From a virus: DNA of 46,921 nt. Where the stretch lies: positions 1 to 46,921 of the IMG/VR virus record IMGVR_UViG_3300020202_000104. One strand, 5' to 3'. The notes under the pieces are model-generated. The model searched no databases, was not told the origin of the DNA, and saw only the letters and a program-made list of their open reading frames with translations. Both the position numbers and the translations under genes were made by a program. How positions within the stretch are numbered: position 1 is the stretch's first letter; every line of letters starts with the position of its first letter. This document shows positions 18,617-27,702 of the stretch, in pieces.

Positions 18617-19699
18617 CTAGGCGATCGCCGTGTAGGCGTTCGACGCCGGCGCCTTGTTCGCCAGCACGTAGGTGCCGTCGAGGTCCTGGCGGGTCAGGCG
18701 CTTGTTGGGCGGATCCTGCGGCGAGCTCGCGTGCTTGTTCAGCCCGTGCTCGTGCATGAACTCCCAGGTCTTGCTGTTCAAGTGGAACGCCGACTTGGTC
18801 AGCGTCGGGCTGAACGTCTCGAGGCCGTCGAGCGTCTCGAGCGTCGGGTCGTGCACGACCAGGCGGCCGTCCACGTACACGGCGCTATCCGGGATCGTCG
18901 GGTCGATCTTGCGGATGCCGGCCACGTCCGCGTTGACCGACAGGCCGTTGGCCCGGCAGAACGCCTTGTGACCCTCGATCCACCCCTCGCCGCCAAAGAC
19001 GCGGTCGATCTCGCCCGGGACGCCGTTGGACCCGCTGTACAGGTCCGCCCGGCGGTGGGCGCGCTCGACCAGGTTGGCGAAGGTGCCGGCCGCGGTGACG
19101 GTCAGGCCGGTGGACACCTGGTGCCGCAGCGCGGTGTAGTCGGCGCGCGCCTTGCCGCCGACGTTGCCGGTGCTGGCCGACTGGCCGGTGATGCCGAGCA
19201 GGCCGGGCTGGGCGTTGGTGGCCTGCGCGCCGGTGCGGTGCAGGAGCAGGTCGAGACGGCGGTCGTAAGCGTCGTGCGCCTCGAAGATGAGCTCCTTGAG
19301 GTACTTGATCAGCTTGAGGCCGTCGTTCTTCGACATCGCCCGGTCCTCGAGCTTGCCCTCGCCGTTGGGCAGGATCGTGTAGCCGAGCCGCTTGAGCTTG
19401 TCGTGCAGGATCTTGATGGCGACGTTGAAGTTGAAGTAGCCGTAGGCGAGCGGCAGCTGGAAGTCGGGCTCGCTGGCCTCGATCTCGTCGTCACCGACCC
19501 ACAGGTTCTCCTCGAGGCCGGACTCGATGGTGCACTCGACCTTGATCTCGCCGCCGGTCAGGTCGGTGGCGCTGACCATGGCCATGAGCCAGGCCAGGAG
19601 CGGCCGGCGCTTGGAATTGATGCGGGTGACGGTCTTCATCACCTTGGTGTGCACCGCGTTCTGGACGCGCTGCAGGTGGGTGCTGGTAAGGGCGGGCAT
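18617..19699 (-). CDS. major capsid protein (putative)
   Basis: The 360-residue protein follows the scaffold-type gene, has a good GGAG ribosome site and is followed by a strong hairpin, as expected for the most highly made gene. It starts MPALTSTHLQRVQNAVHTKV, with a long helix (DGLKLIKYLKELIFEAHDAYD) like the spine helix of HK97-fold capsids, then beta-rich parts (VYVDGRLVVHDPTLETL). No specific family motif was recognised. The call rests on position, size and fold-like pattern. Confidence 0.75.
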   Translation of the reverse strand: MPALTSTHLQRVQNAVHTKVMKTVTRINSKRRPLLAWLMAMVSATDLTGGEIKVECTIESGLEENLWVGDDEIEASEPDFQLPLAYGYFNFNVAIKILHDKLKRLGYTILPNGEGKLEDRAMSKNDGLKLIKYLKELIFEAHDAYDRRLDLLLHRTGAQATNAQPGLLGITGQSASTGNVGGKARADYTALRHQVSTGLTVTAAGTFANLVERAHRRADLYSGSNGVPGEIDRVFGGEGWIEGHKAFCRANGLSVNADVAGIRKIDPTIPDSAVYVDGRLVVHDPTLETLDGLETFSPTLTKSAFHLNSKTWEFMHEHGLNKHASSPQDPPNKRLTRQDLDGTYVLANKAPASNAYTAIA

Positions 19700-19771
19700 G
19701 ATTCACTCCAGGCCGCTGTTGTGCGGCAAAGCGAGTGGTGGTCGGAAGGATGGAAAGGAACGCCGGTGCGG

Positions 19772-21043
19772 TCACCGCGGGTTGATGGTCAGGTCGAGCA
19801 GGTCGTCGTCCGTCATCTCCTCGCCCTTCTTGGCGGGCGGCGCCTGCGTCGGCCCCGGTGACCGCGGTGGGGCTTTCGTCGGCGTGACGCGCTTGGCGAT
19901 GACGATCTCGATGGAGTCGCGCACCAGCTGTGCATAGGCCCGGGGATGGACGTCGGGCGCGAGCTTGGTGACTCGCGCGACCACCTCCTTGGAGAACCGC
20001 TTCCAGTCCTGCGGGTACTTCGCAGCTGCCTTGCGGTACTCGGCCATCGCAGCATCGAGCCCCTTCTGGTGCTCATCCGCCGAGAACCAGGTCTTGGCCT
20101 GGTCCTGCTCCTTGGCTGGCTTCTCCGGGGCCTTCTCCGCCTCCTTGGCTGCCCCTGGCTGCTTGGCCTTCGCCTTCTCGGCTCGGGCTCGCGCCAGCTG
20201 CTTGGCCTCGTCGGCGTCGAGCGTCCCCGCATCGACCGCGTCCTGGAGCTCGGCGGGCAGGGTGATCACCTCGGGTTCGGGAGCCGGCGGTGCCGGCGCG
20301 ATCCGATCGGCCATCTCCCGCAGCAGGCGTGCGCGCTCGGCGGCCGGGAGGGCTTTCGCCTTCTCGGGACCGCCAGCGCGGACGTTGATCACGAGCTCGG
20401 CCAGGTGCATCGCCGCCTCGTCAGGAGGCGCCGTGTTCACCTTTCCGCCGGTCTCGAGCCAGTGGCGCAGAGCGTGGCCGTCGAGCTTGGGCTCCGCGCC
20501 CTCCTCGCCCGGCTCGACGAACCCGTTCTTGACCGCCGCCGTGGCCACGAGCTCCCCGAATCGGGCGGGGTGTCGCAGTTCCAGCAGCTTGTCGAGCCGC
20601 TTGTTCGCCGTCTTGCTCAGTGCCCGGCGCTCAGCGTCGGTCGGCACGAGCTCGGAGTAGGGCTCGTCGGGCTTGTCGCCCTTCTCGCCGTCGTCCTCGC
20701 CCTTGTCGTCCTCGGCCTTCTCCGCCTCGGGCTTCTCGCCCTTGGCATCGTCGCCGTCCTGGTCGTCCTGCTGCTCCTCGGGCTTCTCGTCCCCGGCGTC
20801 GGCGTCCGGCTTCGCCACTTCCCCGTCAGGGGCCATGGCCACAGCCAGCGCGTCTTCGAGGGAGTCCTCGCCGTCGGATGCGGATGCGTCGGGGTCGGTG
20901 CGCTTCGCTGGATCGCGGCTATCGCCGCCTGCAGCGTGGTCCGGATCGCCTGAGCCGCCCCCCTCGGCGCTCGAGCCTGCGGTGTCGACGTCCGGATCGC
21001 GGTCGGAACCGCCTGCGGTGTCGTCGAGGTCTTCGTCTGACAT
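19772..21043 (-). CDS. scaffolding protein (putative)
   Basis: ATG 21043 was chosen: it has a GGGAG ribosome site about eight bases upstream, while the longer frame begins at a TTG without one. The 423-residue protein has a strongly acidic, low-complexity N-terminal third (MSDEDLDDTAGGSDRDPD), alternating Lys/Glu helices in the middle and a helical C-terminus (DSIEIVIAKRVTPT). This charge pattern and the place between portal and capsid genes are typical of phage scaffolds. The ORF is unrelated to capsid protease fusions; no protease motif is visible. Confidence 0.75.
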   Translation of the reverse strand: MSDEDLDDTAGGSDRDPDVDTAGSSAEGGGSGDPDHAAGGDSRDPAKRTDPDASASDGEDSLEDALAVAMAPDGEVAKPDADAGDEKPEEQQDDQDGDDAKGEKPEAEKAEDDKGEDDGEKGDKPDEPYSELVPTDAERRALSKTANKRLDKLLELRHPARFGELVATAAVKNGFVEPGEEGAEPKLDGHALRHWLETGGKVNTAPPDEAAMHLAELVINVRAGGPEKAKALPAAERARLLREMADRIAPAPPAPEPEVITLPAELQDAVDAGTLDADEAKQLARARAEKAKAKQPGAAKEAEKAPEKPAKEQDQAKTWFSADEHQKGLDAAMAEYRKAAAKYPQDWKRFSKEVVARVTKLAPDVHPRAYAQLVRDSIEIVIAKRVTPTKAPPRSPGPTQAPPAKKGEEMTDDDLLDLTINPR

Positions 21044-21076
21044 ACTGGATTCTCCCGGAGGTTGCAAGGTTTCTGG

Positions 21077-23293
21077 TTACGTTCCCTGTGGCGCGGGCGG
21101 CGCCGCCACGGGGCGATCGGCGATGCCGGCGCCACCAGGCGGCGGTGCGGCGACGGGCGGCTGGCCCGGCGCGGGCTGGCCTGCCATCGGCGGCGGGACG
21201 GCCGTGCCGCCGGTGCCACCGACCGGCGCATTGGGCGAGGTCGGCGCCAGCGGGATGCGGCGGATGAGGTAGCGCTCGGCCGGCGTGCGGATGTTGAGCG
21301 TGTCGAGCAAGTCCTTCCAGACCTGCGGACCGTTCGTCTCCCACTGCGAGGTTGGGCCGCCGATGCCGAGCTTCTGGTGGATCTCGGCCACCTGGCCCAG
21401 GAGTCCGAGCCGCTTGGCCGCATCCGGCTTGCCGGTGCTGCCCGCCTGGATCGTCACCTGCAGGTAGGACCAGAGCGCCTCGCGGTCCATGAGCGGCCAC
21501 ACCGCGCCGGGACCGGCCTTGGCCTTCGCCTCGGCCTCCGGCAGCACCTGCACCAGCACCTCGGCCATGTAGCTGGCGAGGTCGCGCAGGAGCTCCTCGA
21601 GCGCGCCGCGGTAGCGGTCGGTCTGCTGGTCCATGACCTGGTTGGCGATCTGGTCGCTGGTCGCGAACTTGGTCGCCGCGGTGTTGCCGCGCGCGCTGCT
21701 CGGGATGTTGGCCGCCTCGTCGAGCGCCATACGCACCTTGGAGGTGTCGTAGAGCTCCGGCGTGTAGTTCTTCCCCACCACGATGGAGAGGTACTTCGCC
21801 ACCTCGCGGGCCTTCTTGAGCTCGACCACGCCCTCCGGCGGGCAGCTTTCGAGCTTGGCCTTCTCCTCCTCGGACAGCGAGTTCTTGGCGACGATGTACT
21901 TGTTGTACGCCGCGCGCCGGCCCTGCCGGTCGTGGGTGCGCAGCAGGTTGTACTCGTCATTGAGCGGGCGCTGCAGCTTTGCGTCCGAGAGCGGCATGAA
22001 CCGCCCGGTGACTCGGTTCCAGTAGAGCAGGAAGAAGGGATAGAATCGCTTGGTGACGACGCTGGGGATGTCGTTGACCAGGAACTTGCGCGCGCCCTGG
22101 ATCCACACGTAACGCCGGCCGGTGAACTTCTCCCAGCGCTCCCACACGCAGCGCGCGCCGTTGACTTCCTGTTTCTCGGGCTCGGCGCGGTCCTCGGGGT
22201 CCTCGGCGTTGCTCGCCTTCTGCTCGGTCTGCTGGCCGTCGTCGGACCGGCCGCCCATGCAGTCGCGGATGTCGTCGAGGCTGACGCCGAAGGTGTCGGC
22301 GATCTCCGCGTCGGTCATGAACACACGGTGATCGAGATGCCGGCAATCGAGGTACTCCTCCGGCCGCGAGATGGACCAGTCCCGGCGCAGGTCGGCCGGG
22401 TTGATCGCGCGGATGCGGAAGCCGCGATGGCGGGGGAGCTCGGCGATGCCCTGGGCCGATGGCCGCTCGCCCGTCTCCCAGCTGATTTCCCGGGGATCGG
22501 TGCCCGGCAGGTAGTTCTCGGCCACCCAGCGCTCACCCATGATCTGCTTGCGGATCGTGTCCGCGCAGTCCATCAACTCCTTGTAGCGCGCATCGTTCTT
22601 GTCGAACTCGTCAGCCTCCAGCTGAGCCGACAGCGTCGACAGGCGCTTGATCGTGTCCTGGAAGTCGTTGGCACGCGGCACGCCGAGCGGGTCGCGGCCC
22701 ATGTTCTCCTGCCACGTCACCTTGAGCCACAGGAGGCCGTCGGTCTGCGTGTCCTGGATACCGCCGTTGAGGATCTTCCCGAGGCTGCCGTCATCCTGGA
22801 AGCGCTTGACCAGGATCTCGATCGTCTTCCCGAAGAGCTCCAGCACCTTGAGGAACTGGCGGAACTGCATGCGCAGCTGCTCGGTTCCGGCTGGGTCGAC
22901 CAGGTCGAGCTCGGGCGGGATCTCCGGCTCCAGCAGCTTCACCGGCTCCACGGTGAGGTCCGGGTCGCGGGCGTAGGTCTGCGCCTGGCGGATGTACTGG
23001 TTGCGGATGATCAGGTTTTCGGCCACGCCGTTGGTGACGCTGGGCGTCATCACGTCGGTGTGGACGTACTTCCGGAGCTCGTCGATCTCCTCGATGATCT
23101 TGCGCTCGTGCTCGGGGAGCTTGGCCTCTTCCTCGAAGCGGGCGATGAGCGCCGCCTCGGCCTCCTCGTTCTTGGTTTTCTCGGCGTCGGGGCTGGCCAC
23201 GGCCGCCTCGTCGGGCGACATCACCTCCGCGAGGGCGGCTTGGACCCCCTCGGGCAGCGGATCGTTGGCGACGGGCGGCGCGGCGGGGTTCAT
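21077..23293 (-). CDS. portal protein
   Basis: ATG 23293 was chosen because it overlaps the upstream stop (TGATG); the longer frame is a shadow. The 738-residue protein has a charged N-terminus (EERKIIEEIDELRKYV-type helices), a conserved core (RWEKFTGRRYVWIQGARKFL, PFFLLYWNRVTGRFMPLSD, LNDEYNLLRTHDRQGRR) and a Pro/Ala-rich C-terminal tail. The core matches podovirus portals, and its length is nearer to P22-type portals (about 725) than to T7-type (about 536). It forms the dodecameric DNA gate and binds terminase. It lies directly upstream of the scaffold gene. Confidence 0.85.
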   Translation of the reverse strand: MNPAAPPVANDPLPEGVQAALAEVMSPDEAAVASPDAEKTKNEEAEAALIARFEEEAKLPEHERKIIEEIDELRKYVHTDVMTPSVTNGVAENLIIRNQYIRQAQTYARDPDLTVEPVKLLEPEIPPELDLVDPAGTEQLRMQFRQFLKVLELFGKTIEILVKRFQDDGSLGKILNGGIQDTQTDGLLWLKVTWQENMGRDPLGVPRANDFQDTIKRLSTLSAQLEADEFDKNDARYKELMDCADTIRKQIMGERWVAENYLPGTDPREISWETGERPSAQGIAELPRHRGFRIRAINPADLRRDWSISRPEEYLDCRHLDHRVFMTDAEIADTFGVSLDDIRDCMGGRSDDGQQTEQKASNAEDPEDRAEPEKQEVNGARCVWERWEKFTGRRYVWIQGARKFLVNDIPSVVTKRFYPFFLLYWNRVTGRFMPLSDAKLQRPLNDEYNLLRTHDRQGRRAAYNKYIVAKNSLSEEEKAKLESCPPEGVVELKKAREVAKYLSIVVGKNYTPELYDTSKVRMALDEAANIPSSARGNTAATKFATSDQIANQVMDQQTDRYRGALEELLRDLASYMAEVLVQVLPEAEAKAKAGPGAVWPLMDREALWSYLQVTIQAGSTGKPDAAKRLGLLGQVAEIHQKLGIGGPTSQWETNGPQVWKDLLDTLNIRTPAERYLIRRIPLAPTSPNAPVGGTGGTAVPPPMAGQPAPGQPPVAAPPPGGAGIADRPVAAPPAPQGT

Positions 23294-23763
23294 CAGATCG
23301 CCTTGGCCTCGATCGCCGCGGCGACCGCCTGCTTGACGGCGTCGGGCATCTTGCGCGCCGCCTTGTCCTTGAGGTCCGCCAGCTTGCCGTCGTCGGGCAC
23401 CTGCTCGATCAGGTCGACGAGGAACTTGAAGCCCTCGGCCTGGATCTTCCGCGCCGCCTCCGCCTCGCGGGTCTGACGGTCGGCGAGGATCTTGTGCGCC
23501 ACGCCGAGGATCATCCCGCCAGCGCCAGGCACGAAGCGGCCGATGGCCGTGATCACCGTCAAGCCGCCGAGGATCCACCCGGCCCAGCCGATCCCCTCCT
23601 TGAGGCTGATGAGCGCCTGGGCCAGGGCGATCACCGCGGCCAGCGCCTGGTCAGGGTTGCTTGCCCAATCCGCGGCGGTGGCGGCGGGCTTCGCCGGCTC
23701 GGCGGCGAACACCATCGCCGAGAAGCTCGCCAGCCAGAGAAGGACGAAGGTGGTCCAGCGCAT
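23293..23763 (-). CDS. exported membrane protein, lysis-region candidate
   Basis: ATG 23763 has an AAGGAG ribosome site. The 156-residue protein has a signal-peptide-like start (MRWTTFVLLWLASFSAMVFAA, cut expected after AA near residue 21), a second hydrophobic segment (about residues 55-90, GWAGWILGGLTVITAIGRFV, then GAGGMILGVA) and a charged helical tail. It is the last of three consecutive small membrane genes upstream of portal. It could be a holin-like or other lysis-associated protein; no catalytic residues were seen. Confidence 0.55.
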   Translation of the reverse strand: MRWTTFVLLWLASFSAMVFAAEPAKPAATAADWASNPDQALAAVIALAQALISLKEGIGWAGWILGGLTVITAIGRFVPGAGGMILGVAHKILADRQTREAEAARKIQAEGFKFLVDLIEQVPDDGKLADLKDKAARKMPDAVKQAVAAAIEAKAI

Positions 23764-23765
23764 GG

Positions 23766-24284
23766 TCACTCCTTGGGCGCGTCGAGCGCCTTGAGATGGG
23801 CAGCGGCCGGCGCGTACTCGCGGTCGGTCGCGTGGATGATCGCGGCCGACGCCGCCTTGATGGCCGCGGCCGGCTTCGCCGGCGGCACGCCCTGCTCGAT
23901 CGCCTCGGCCGCCTCGAAGGACGACGCCGCGAGATCGGCGATCAGCTGGTCGCGCTTCTGGCTGCAGCCGACGAGTGGAAGCAGCAGAAAAAGCGCCAGC
24001 ACCGGGAGCCGGCGGTCGATGAGGTCGCACAGGCGGTTGTAGCCCTCGGTGTTCTTGTCGATCGCCGCGGTCGACTTCTGGCACTCGCCTTGGAGCACGC
24101 CGACCAGCTTGGCCGTCGTCTCGGCGTTGCGCTTCTCGCACGCCTCCTCGCGCTTGTTGCTGCTCTTGAGGAGGAACCAGATCAGGACGGCGATGCCGAC
24201 AATGAGCCCGCCGAGCAGGACGTTGATCTGCGTCCAGTTGAGGGTCAGGAATTGCACGGCGGTCTGCGCGGCAGCGGGTTCCAT
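23766..24284 (-). CDS. spanin-like membrane protein with internal lipobox
   Basis: ATG 24284 overlaps the upstream stop (TGATG). The 172-residue product has an N-terminal membrane span (about residues 20-40, INVLLGGLIVGIAVLIWFLL), then a charged helical part, an i-spanin-like layout. In the middle lies a second hydrophobic run with a perfect lipobox (LVGC, Cys107, in LFLLLPLVGCSQ), then a short helical tail. An in-frame GTG at 24002 would give a 78-residue peptide beginning just before the lipobox, though without a clear ribosome site. It may therefore be a fused or nested spanin pair. Alternatively the second run is just another membrane span. Confidence 0.5.
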   Translation of the reverse strand: MEPAAAQTAVQFLTLNWTQINVLLGGLIVGIAVLIWFLLKSSNKREEACEKRNAETTAKLVGVLQGECQKSTAAIDKNTEGYNRLCDLIDRRLPVLALFLLLPLVGCSQKRDQLIADLAASSFEAAEAIEQGVPPAKPAAAIKAASAAIIHATDREYAPAAAHLKALDAPKE

Positions 24285-24577
24285 CACGGACTCCGGAGCA
24301 GGAGGTACGGCACGAAGATCAGGGCGAGGAGACCCCAGCCGCCGACGAGCGTGGCCACGGCGTCCCAGGGATCGGAGGTGTGGCCGGGCCAGCGGCGATC
24401 GAGCGCCTCTTTCCCAACCCCAGCCGCCAGGACGACCAGTGCGACCGCGCCGCCCAGCCACGGCAGGCCGGCGTGCCCGTAGGCGAGCGCCACCACCGGG
24501 CCGAGCACGACGAGCAGCACCGCAGCGAGTGCGGCGCCGGTCAGCGCGTGCGCCAGCTTGTCGGCGGGGATCGGCAC
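24284..24577 (-). CDS. three-span small membrane protein, holin candidate
   Basis: The 97-residue protein has three hydrophobic segments (about residues 10-32, 36-52 and 73-94) with conserved polar points DKLAHALTG near the start and GKEALDR in the second loop. The size and topology are like class I holins. The D-K-x-x-H and K-E-x-x-D pattern also recalls a family of small periplasm-facing membrane proteins of unknown role (VanZ-like or YfiM-like). Neighbours on both sides are membrane genes. Confidence 0.5.
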   Translation of the reverse strand: MPIPADKLAHALTGAALAAVLLVVLGPVVALAYGHAGLPWLGGAVALVVLAAGVGKEALDRRWPGHTSDPWDAVATLVGGWGLLALIFVPYLLLRSP

Positions 24578-24579
24578 GG

Positions 24580-24924
24580 TTACTCGCCCGCCTCCGCCGC
24601 AGCCTCGGCGGCTTTGCGATCCTCGTAGAGCTCGAGCGTGGCGGCGATCAGCTCCGGGAGCGTGGTGGCGTCGGTTTCGGTGATCAGGTTGGCCAGGTTC
24701 ATTATCTCCGGCACCAGGCGCGCGATCTCGGCGACGCTAGCTGCCGACCTGCGCGCCTCCCAGCCGGTCGCCTCGCGGAGCAGCTTCCCGTCGGCGTCGT
24801 AGTCGGCGACGGCGCGGAACCACTCGACCACCGGCACCGCGCCCGGCGCCGTCTCGATCTGGATGCGGCGGATGCGATCCTTGCTGGCGGCGGGAGCGGC
24901 GGGAGTGGGGATGTCGCGGGCCAT
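24580..24924 (-). CDS. hypothetical virion-region protein
   Basis: The 114-residue protein has a Pro/Ala N-terminus, one compact beta-like part (RRIQIETAPGAVPVVEWFRA) and a helical, acidic C-terminus. It lies between a fibre-like gene and the membrane-gene cluster. It could be a small chaperone or assembly protein for the fibre, but no motif supports that. Confidence 0.5.
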   Translation of the reverse strand: MARDIPTPAAPAASKDRIRRIQIETAPGAVPVVEWFRAVADYDADGKLLREATGWEARRSAASVAEIARLVPEIMNLANLITETDATTLPELIAATLELYEDRKAAEAAAEAGE

Positions 24925-24933
24925 GGGGTTTCC

Positions 24934-26595
24934 TTAGACGAGAACGGGGACGCGGTAGGTGACGCCGGCCGCGTCTTGCAGGGTGACGGTTCCGGTTGCG
25001 GCTCCGGGGGCGCCGGCGACGTAGGTATTGTCGAGGCGCAGCGGACGGTTGAGGATGATCGGTCCGCCCGCTACGCGCATGATCTGCAGCGCGAAATCGA
25101 TAAAGGAGTTGTCGTCCGCATAGCATCCGATCGCGCCGTTTGACCCTGCGTTGGCACCGCTTTCGGCGGTTCCGTCGCAGATGAGCGCGATTCGGCGGCT
25201 GCCGCCCGTGGTGAAGGCTACCTGTCGGAACGACCCCGCTGCGTCGTTGATGGCGAGTACGGCGTTCAGCCCGCTGAGCGCCGCCGCCTCGACGTAGGCG
25301 CTGGCGGTGATGTTCGCCTTGAAGGTCGTCGTGGTGAGCAGCCCGGTAACCGCGGCTCCGGTGGTGGTCACGCTCAGCGGGGTCGTCCACGTGACCGCGT
25401 TGCCGGCCGTGCCGCTCGCGGCGACGCGCAGCGCGATGGTGCTGCCGTTGAAGTAGATACTGGAGGTGGCGTCGGTGGCGCGGTAGTTGGCGCCGCCGCC
25501 CGCGGTCGGTGTGATGTTGTACCCGATCTGGGGGTAGGAGCCGGTGGAATTGCCAATGACGAACTTGCCGCTCAGCGACGTGAAGGTCGCGTTGGCGTTG
25601 ACGTCGAGCGTACTCGACAGACTCGCCGCGCCGTTGATGGCCACGCCGGTAGCGCCGCGCAGGAACAGCCGATTGGGCGTCCAGACCACCGCATCATAGG
25701 CCGCCGAGCCGGTGAAGAACCCGCCGGCCGAGTTGGATTCGGTTCCGACGTAGACGTCACCGCTGGTGTTGGTGATGCGCAGGTACTTCGCGTTGGTCGT
25801 CCCTGTCGGGGCGTCGAAGACTGCTCCGGTGCTCGTCGAGGTGTACGTGCTGGCCGCGGAGACCGTGCTGCCGAAGAAGGCGGCTCCTGCGTTGCCAAAC
25901 CCGCCGGCGTTGACCAGGCTTCCGGTAGTGGTGCTAGTCGCGGCGGTGGTCGGCGTGATCGCCAGGCGCGTGCGGCTGAAGGAATGGACCTCGACGCCCG
26001 CGGCGTCGAAGGCGATGCCGACGCTGGTGACGCCGTTGGATCCGTCGCCGGTCGTGGCGATCGCCGCCGCGGTGGTCAGCGCGCCACTGCCGCGCGTCAG
26101 GTCGATGGCGAAGCGCACCGCGGCGGCGGTGTTGTCCGAGCGGTTGACCTGGAAGCGCTCTTGGGCGTAGACCAAGCCGGCAACCGTCAGGGTGCTCGAC
26201 ATGGTCTGCGCCGCGCTGAAGGTCTGCGCCACTGCCAGACCGGCGAGGACGGTGGTCGCGTCCGGCAGAGTGTACGTACGCGACGCACCCAGGGTCGCCG
26301 TGGTGATGCTGGCGAGGTAGGTGTTCGACCCACCGCCGCGCGGCACCAGGGCGATGCCGTCGCGCGTCCCGGCCTGGGCGACGATCAGGACATCGCTACC
26401 CGAGCGCCGGAACTGCGCGCCGTCGATCGCGCCGACGACGACGGAGAGCCGCTCCGCGCTGCCGGTGGTGTCGGCATAGAGGCCGATGCGCGCCGCTCCC
26501 GCGGTCGTCGTCCCGACGGCGAGCGCCAGCACCGACGCCGTTCCGGCGGAGGCGATGCGCAGCCCGAGACGAGCGAGGAGGGCGCGAGCAGCCAT
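24934..26595 (-). CDS. Thr/Ala/Ser-rich fibre-like structural protein
   Basis: ATG 26595 was chosen because it follows the upstream stop by one base; the longer frame has a shadow start. The 553-residue protein is rich in Thr, Ser, Ala and Gly, with repeating short strands (TLDVNANATFTSLSGKFVIG, TTGAAVTGLLTTTTFKANIT), a pattern of trimeric beta-stranded fibres. The end (VTLQDAAGVTYRVPVLV) looks like a compact terminal strand set. It lies upstream of portal, away from the other fibres, so a head or neck fibre is possible. Confidence 0.65.
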   Translation of the reverse strand: MAARALLARLGLRIASAGTASVLALAVGTTTAGAARIGLYADTTGSAERLSVVVGAIDGAQFRRSGSDVLIVAQAGTRDGIALVPRGGGSNTYLASITTATLGASRTYTLPDATTVLAGLAVAQTFSAAQTMSSTLTVAGLVYAQERFQVNRSDNTAAAVRFAIDLTRGSGALTTAAAIATTGDGSNGVTSVGIAFDAAGVEVHSFSRTRLAITPTTAATSTTTGSLVNAGGFGNAGAAFFGSTVSAASTYTSTSTGAVFDAPTGTTNAKYLRITNTSGDVYVGTESNSAGGFFTGSAAYDAVVWTPNRLFLRGATGVAINGAASLSSTLDVNANATFTSLSGKFVIGNSTGSYPQIGYNITPTAGGGANYRATDATSSIYFNGSTIALRVAASGTAGNAVTWTTPLSVTTTGAAVTGLLTTTTFKANITASAYVEAAALSGLNAVLAINDAAGSFRQVAFTTGGSRRIALICDGTAESGANAGSNGAIGCYADDNSFIDFALQIMRVAGGPIILNRPLRLDNTYVAGAPGAATGTVTLQDAAGVTYRVPVLV

Positions 26596-26596
26596 A

Positions 26597-26986
26597 TCAG
26601 TCCCCGATGACCCCGAGCTCGGTGAGCAGGGCCTCGACATGCTCCGTGGGCGAGAACGACCCGGCGTCCACGAAGTGCCGCACGCACGCCTTGGCCAGGT
26701 CGCGGTCGCGCTCGCCGAGGGTGATCGGGTGCGCCACCGCCAGCCACTCGTCCCGCTCCTCCTCGCTCATGCCCTCCGGGACCACGAGCTTGGGCAGGCG
26801 CTTGCCGAGTTTGATCGCGCGGCGCAGCTGCTTGTCGCCCTTCGCCCAGCCGGGCATGCGGACGATGTCGCGGAGCACGACGACCGCGCCGCGGCTGAGC
26901 GCGAGCGGGTGCTGCTTCTCGCCATCGACCACGGCCGGCATCTCCGGCGGCTTGGCTGCGGTGGTGGGGGCTTCGGAGGTTTCCAT
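26597..26986 (-). CDS. hypothetical small virion-region protein
   Basis: ATG 26986 was chosen because GGAG lies six bases upstream; an earlier ATG at 26998 overlaps the previous gene. The 129-residue protein has a Pro/Thr-rich start and a helical, charged body (LRRAIKLGKRLPKLVVPEG, EEERDEWLAVAHPITLGERD). It is the second of several small genes between terminase and the fibre. No family was recognised. Confidence 0.5.
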   Translation of the reverse strand: METSEAPTTAAKPPEMPAVVDGEKQHPLALSRGAVVVLRDIVRMPGWAKGDKQLRRAIKLGKRLPKLVVPEGMSEEERDEWLAVAHPITLGERDRDLAKACVRHFVDAGSFSPTEHVEALLTELGVIGD

Positions 26987-26987
26987 G

Positions 26988-27416
26988 TCAGGCTCCATCG
27001 AGGAAGTCGGAGGCGGCATAGGCCGACCAGTTGACCTCGGCCGCGGTGACGCGCAGGCGGAACGAGCCGGAGGACACGTCCACCTCCAGGCTGCCGGTCC
27101 AATTGCCCTGGTCGTCCTCGCCGTACTCGGTCCAGTCGGCGCCGGTGCCGGCGGCGTCGAGGCATGCTTCCACGCGCAGGGTGACGCGGGTGCCGTCGGT
27201 CTTCAGCAGCTGCAGGCGCCAGGCGACCGTGCCCTTGGTGGTGGCGACGCTGTCGACGGTGACCGCCGAGCCGTTGGTCAGGGCAATGGCCCCGACCGTC
27301 AGGCTCTCCAGGAGCACGCGCGAGTCGGCGGCATCGATCCAGTCCTTGTGGATCTTGCCGTCGCTCTCGGCCTTCGGCACCGCGTTGGCGGTCGGTGTTG
27401 CGGTGGCGATCGTCAT
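26988..27416 (-). CDS. small beta-rich hypothetical structural protein
   Basis: The 142-residue protein has a short Thr/Ala N-terminus and then alternating hydrophobic strands (VLLESLTVGAIALTNGSAVT, VAWRLQLLKTDGTRVTLRVE, GSLEVDVSSGSFRLRVTAAE), an all-beta pattern typical of small virion proteins. Its start overlaps the upstream stop as ATGA (27413-27416). No specific family is seen. Confidence 0.6.
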   Translation of the reverse strand: MTIATATPTANAVPKAESDGKIHKDWIDAADSRVLLESLTVGAIALTNGSAVTVDSVATTKGTVAWRLQLLKTDGTRVTLRVEACLDAAGTGADWTEYGEDDQGNWTGSLEVDVSSGSFRLRVTAAEVNWSAYAASDFLDGA

Positions 27417-27700
27417 GCGACCAGCACCTGCTCAGGCAGCCCGGTGGCGAAGTCCACGACCGGTGTGCCGTTGTCGGCGTCCCACACCGCGCCGGCGTCG
27501 AGCCGGGTGTAGCGCAGGTCGTTCTCGGTGTCGGTGCGCTGCTCCGCGTCGTCCTCCTCTATCTCCTCCTCGGCCGCCTCGACGCGCTCCTCGAGCGCCG
27601 TGAGCGCGGCCGCGCTGGCGTACTGCGGGTGCGGGTCGGGATCGCGCAGATGCGGCTTGAGGATCCGAGCAGCCAGCGGGTCCGAGGGGATGTGGACCAC
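27413..27700 (-). CDS. short coiled-coil virion-region protein
   Basis: GTG 27700 was chosen because it starts just after the stop of the upstream gene (27703-27705); the longer frame is a shadow. The 95-residue protein has a Pro/His segment (DPDPHPQY), an acidic coiled coil (ALEERVEAAEEEIEEDDAEQ) and a compact end (VWDADNGTPVVDF). The DPHPQY motif with a following coiled coil is common at the base of phage fibres, so a fibre-linker role is possible. Confidence 0.55.
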   Translation of the reverse strand: MVHIPSDPLAARILKPHLRDPDPHPQYASAAALTALEERVEAAEEEIEEDDAEQRTDTENDLRYTRLDAGAVWDADNGTPVVDFATGLPEQVLVA

Positions 27701-27702
27701 GC

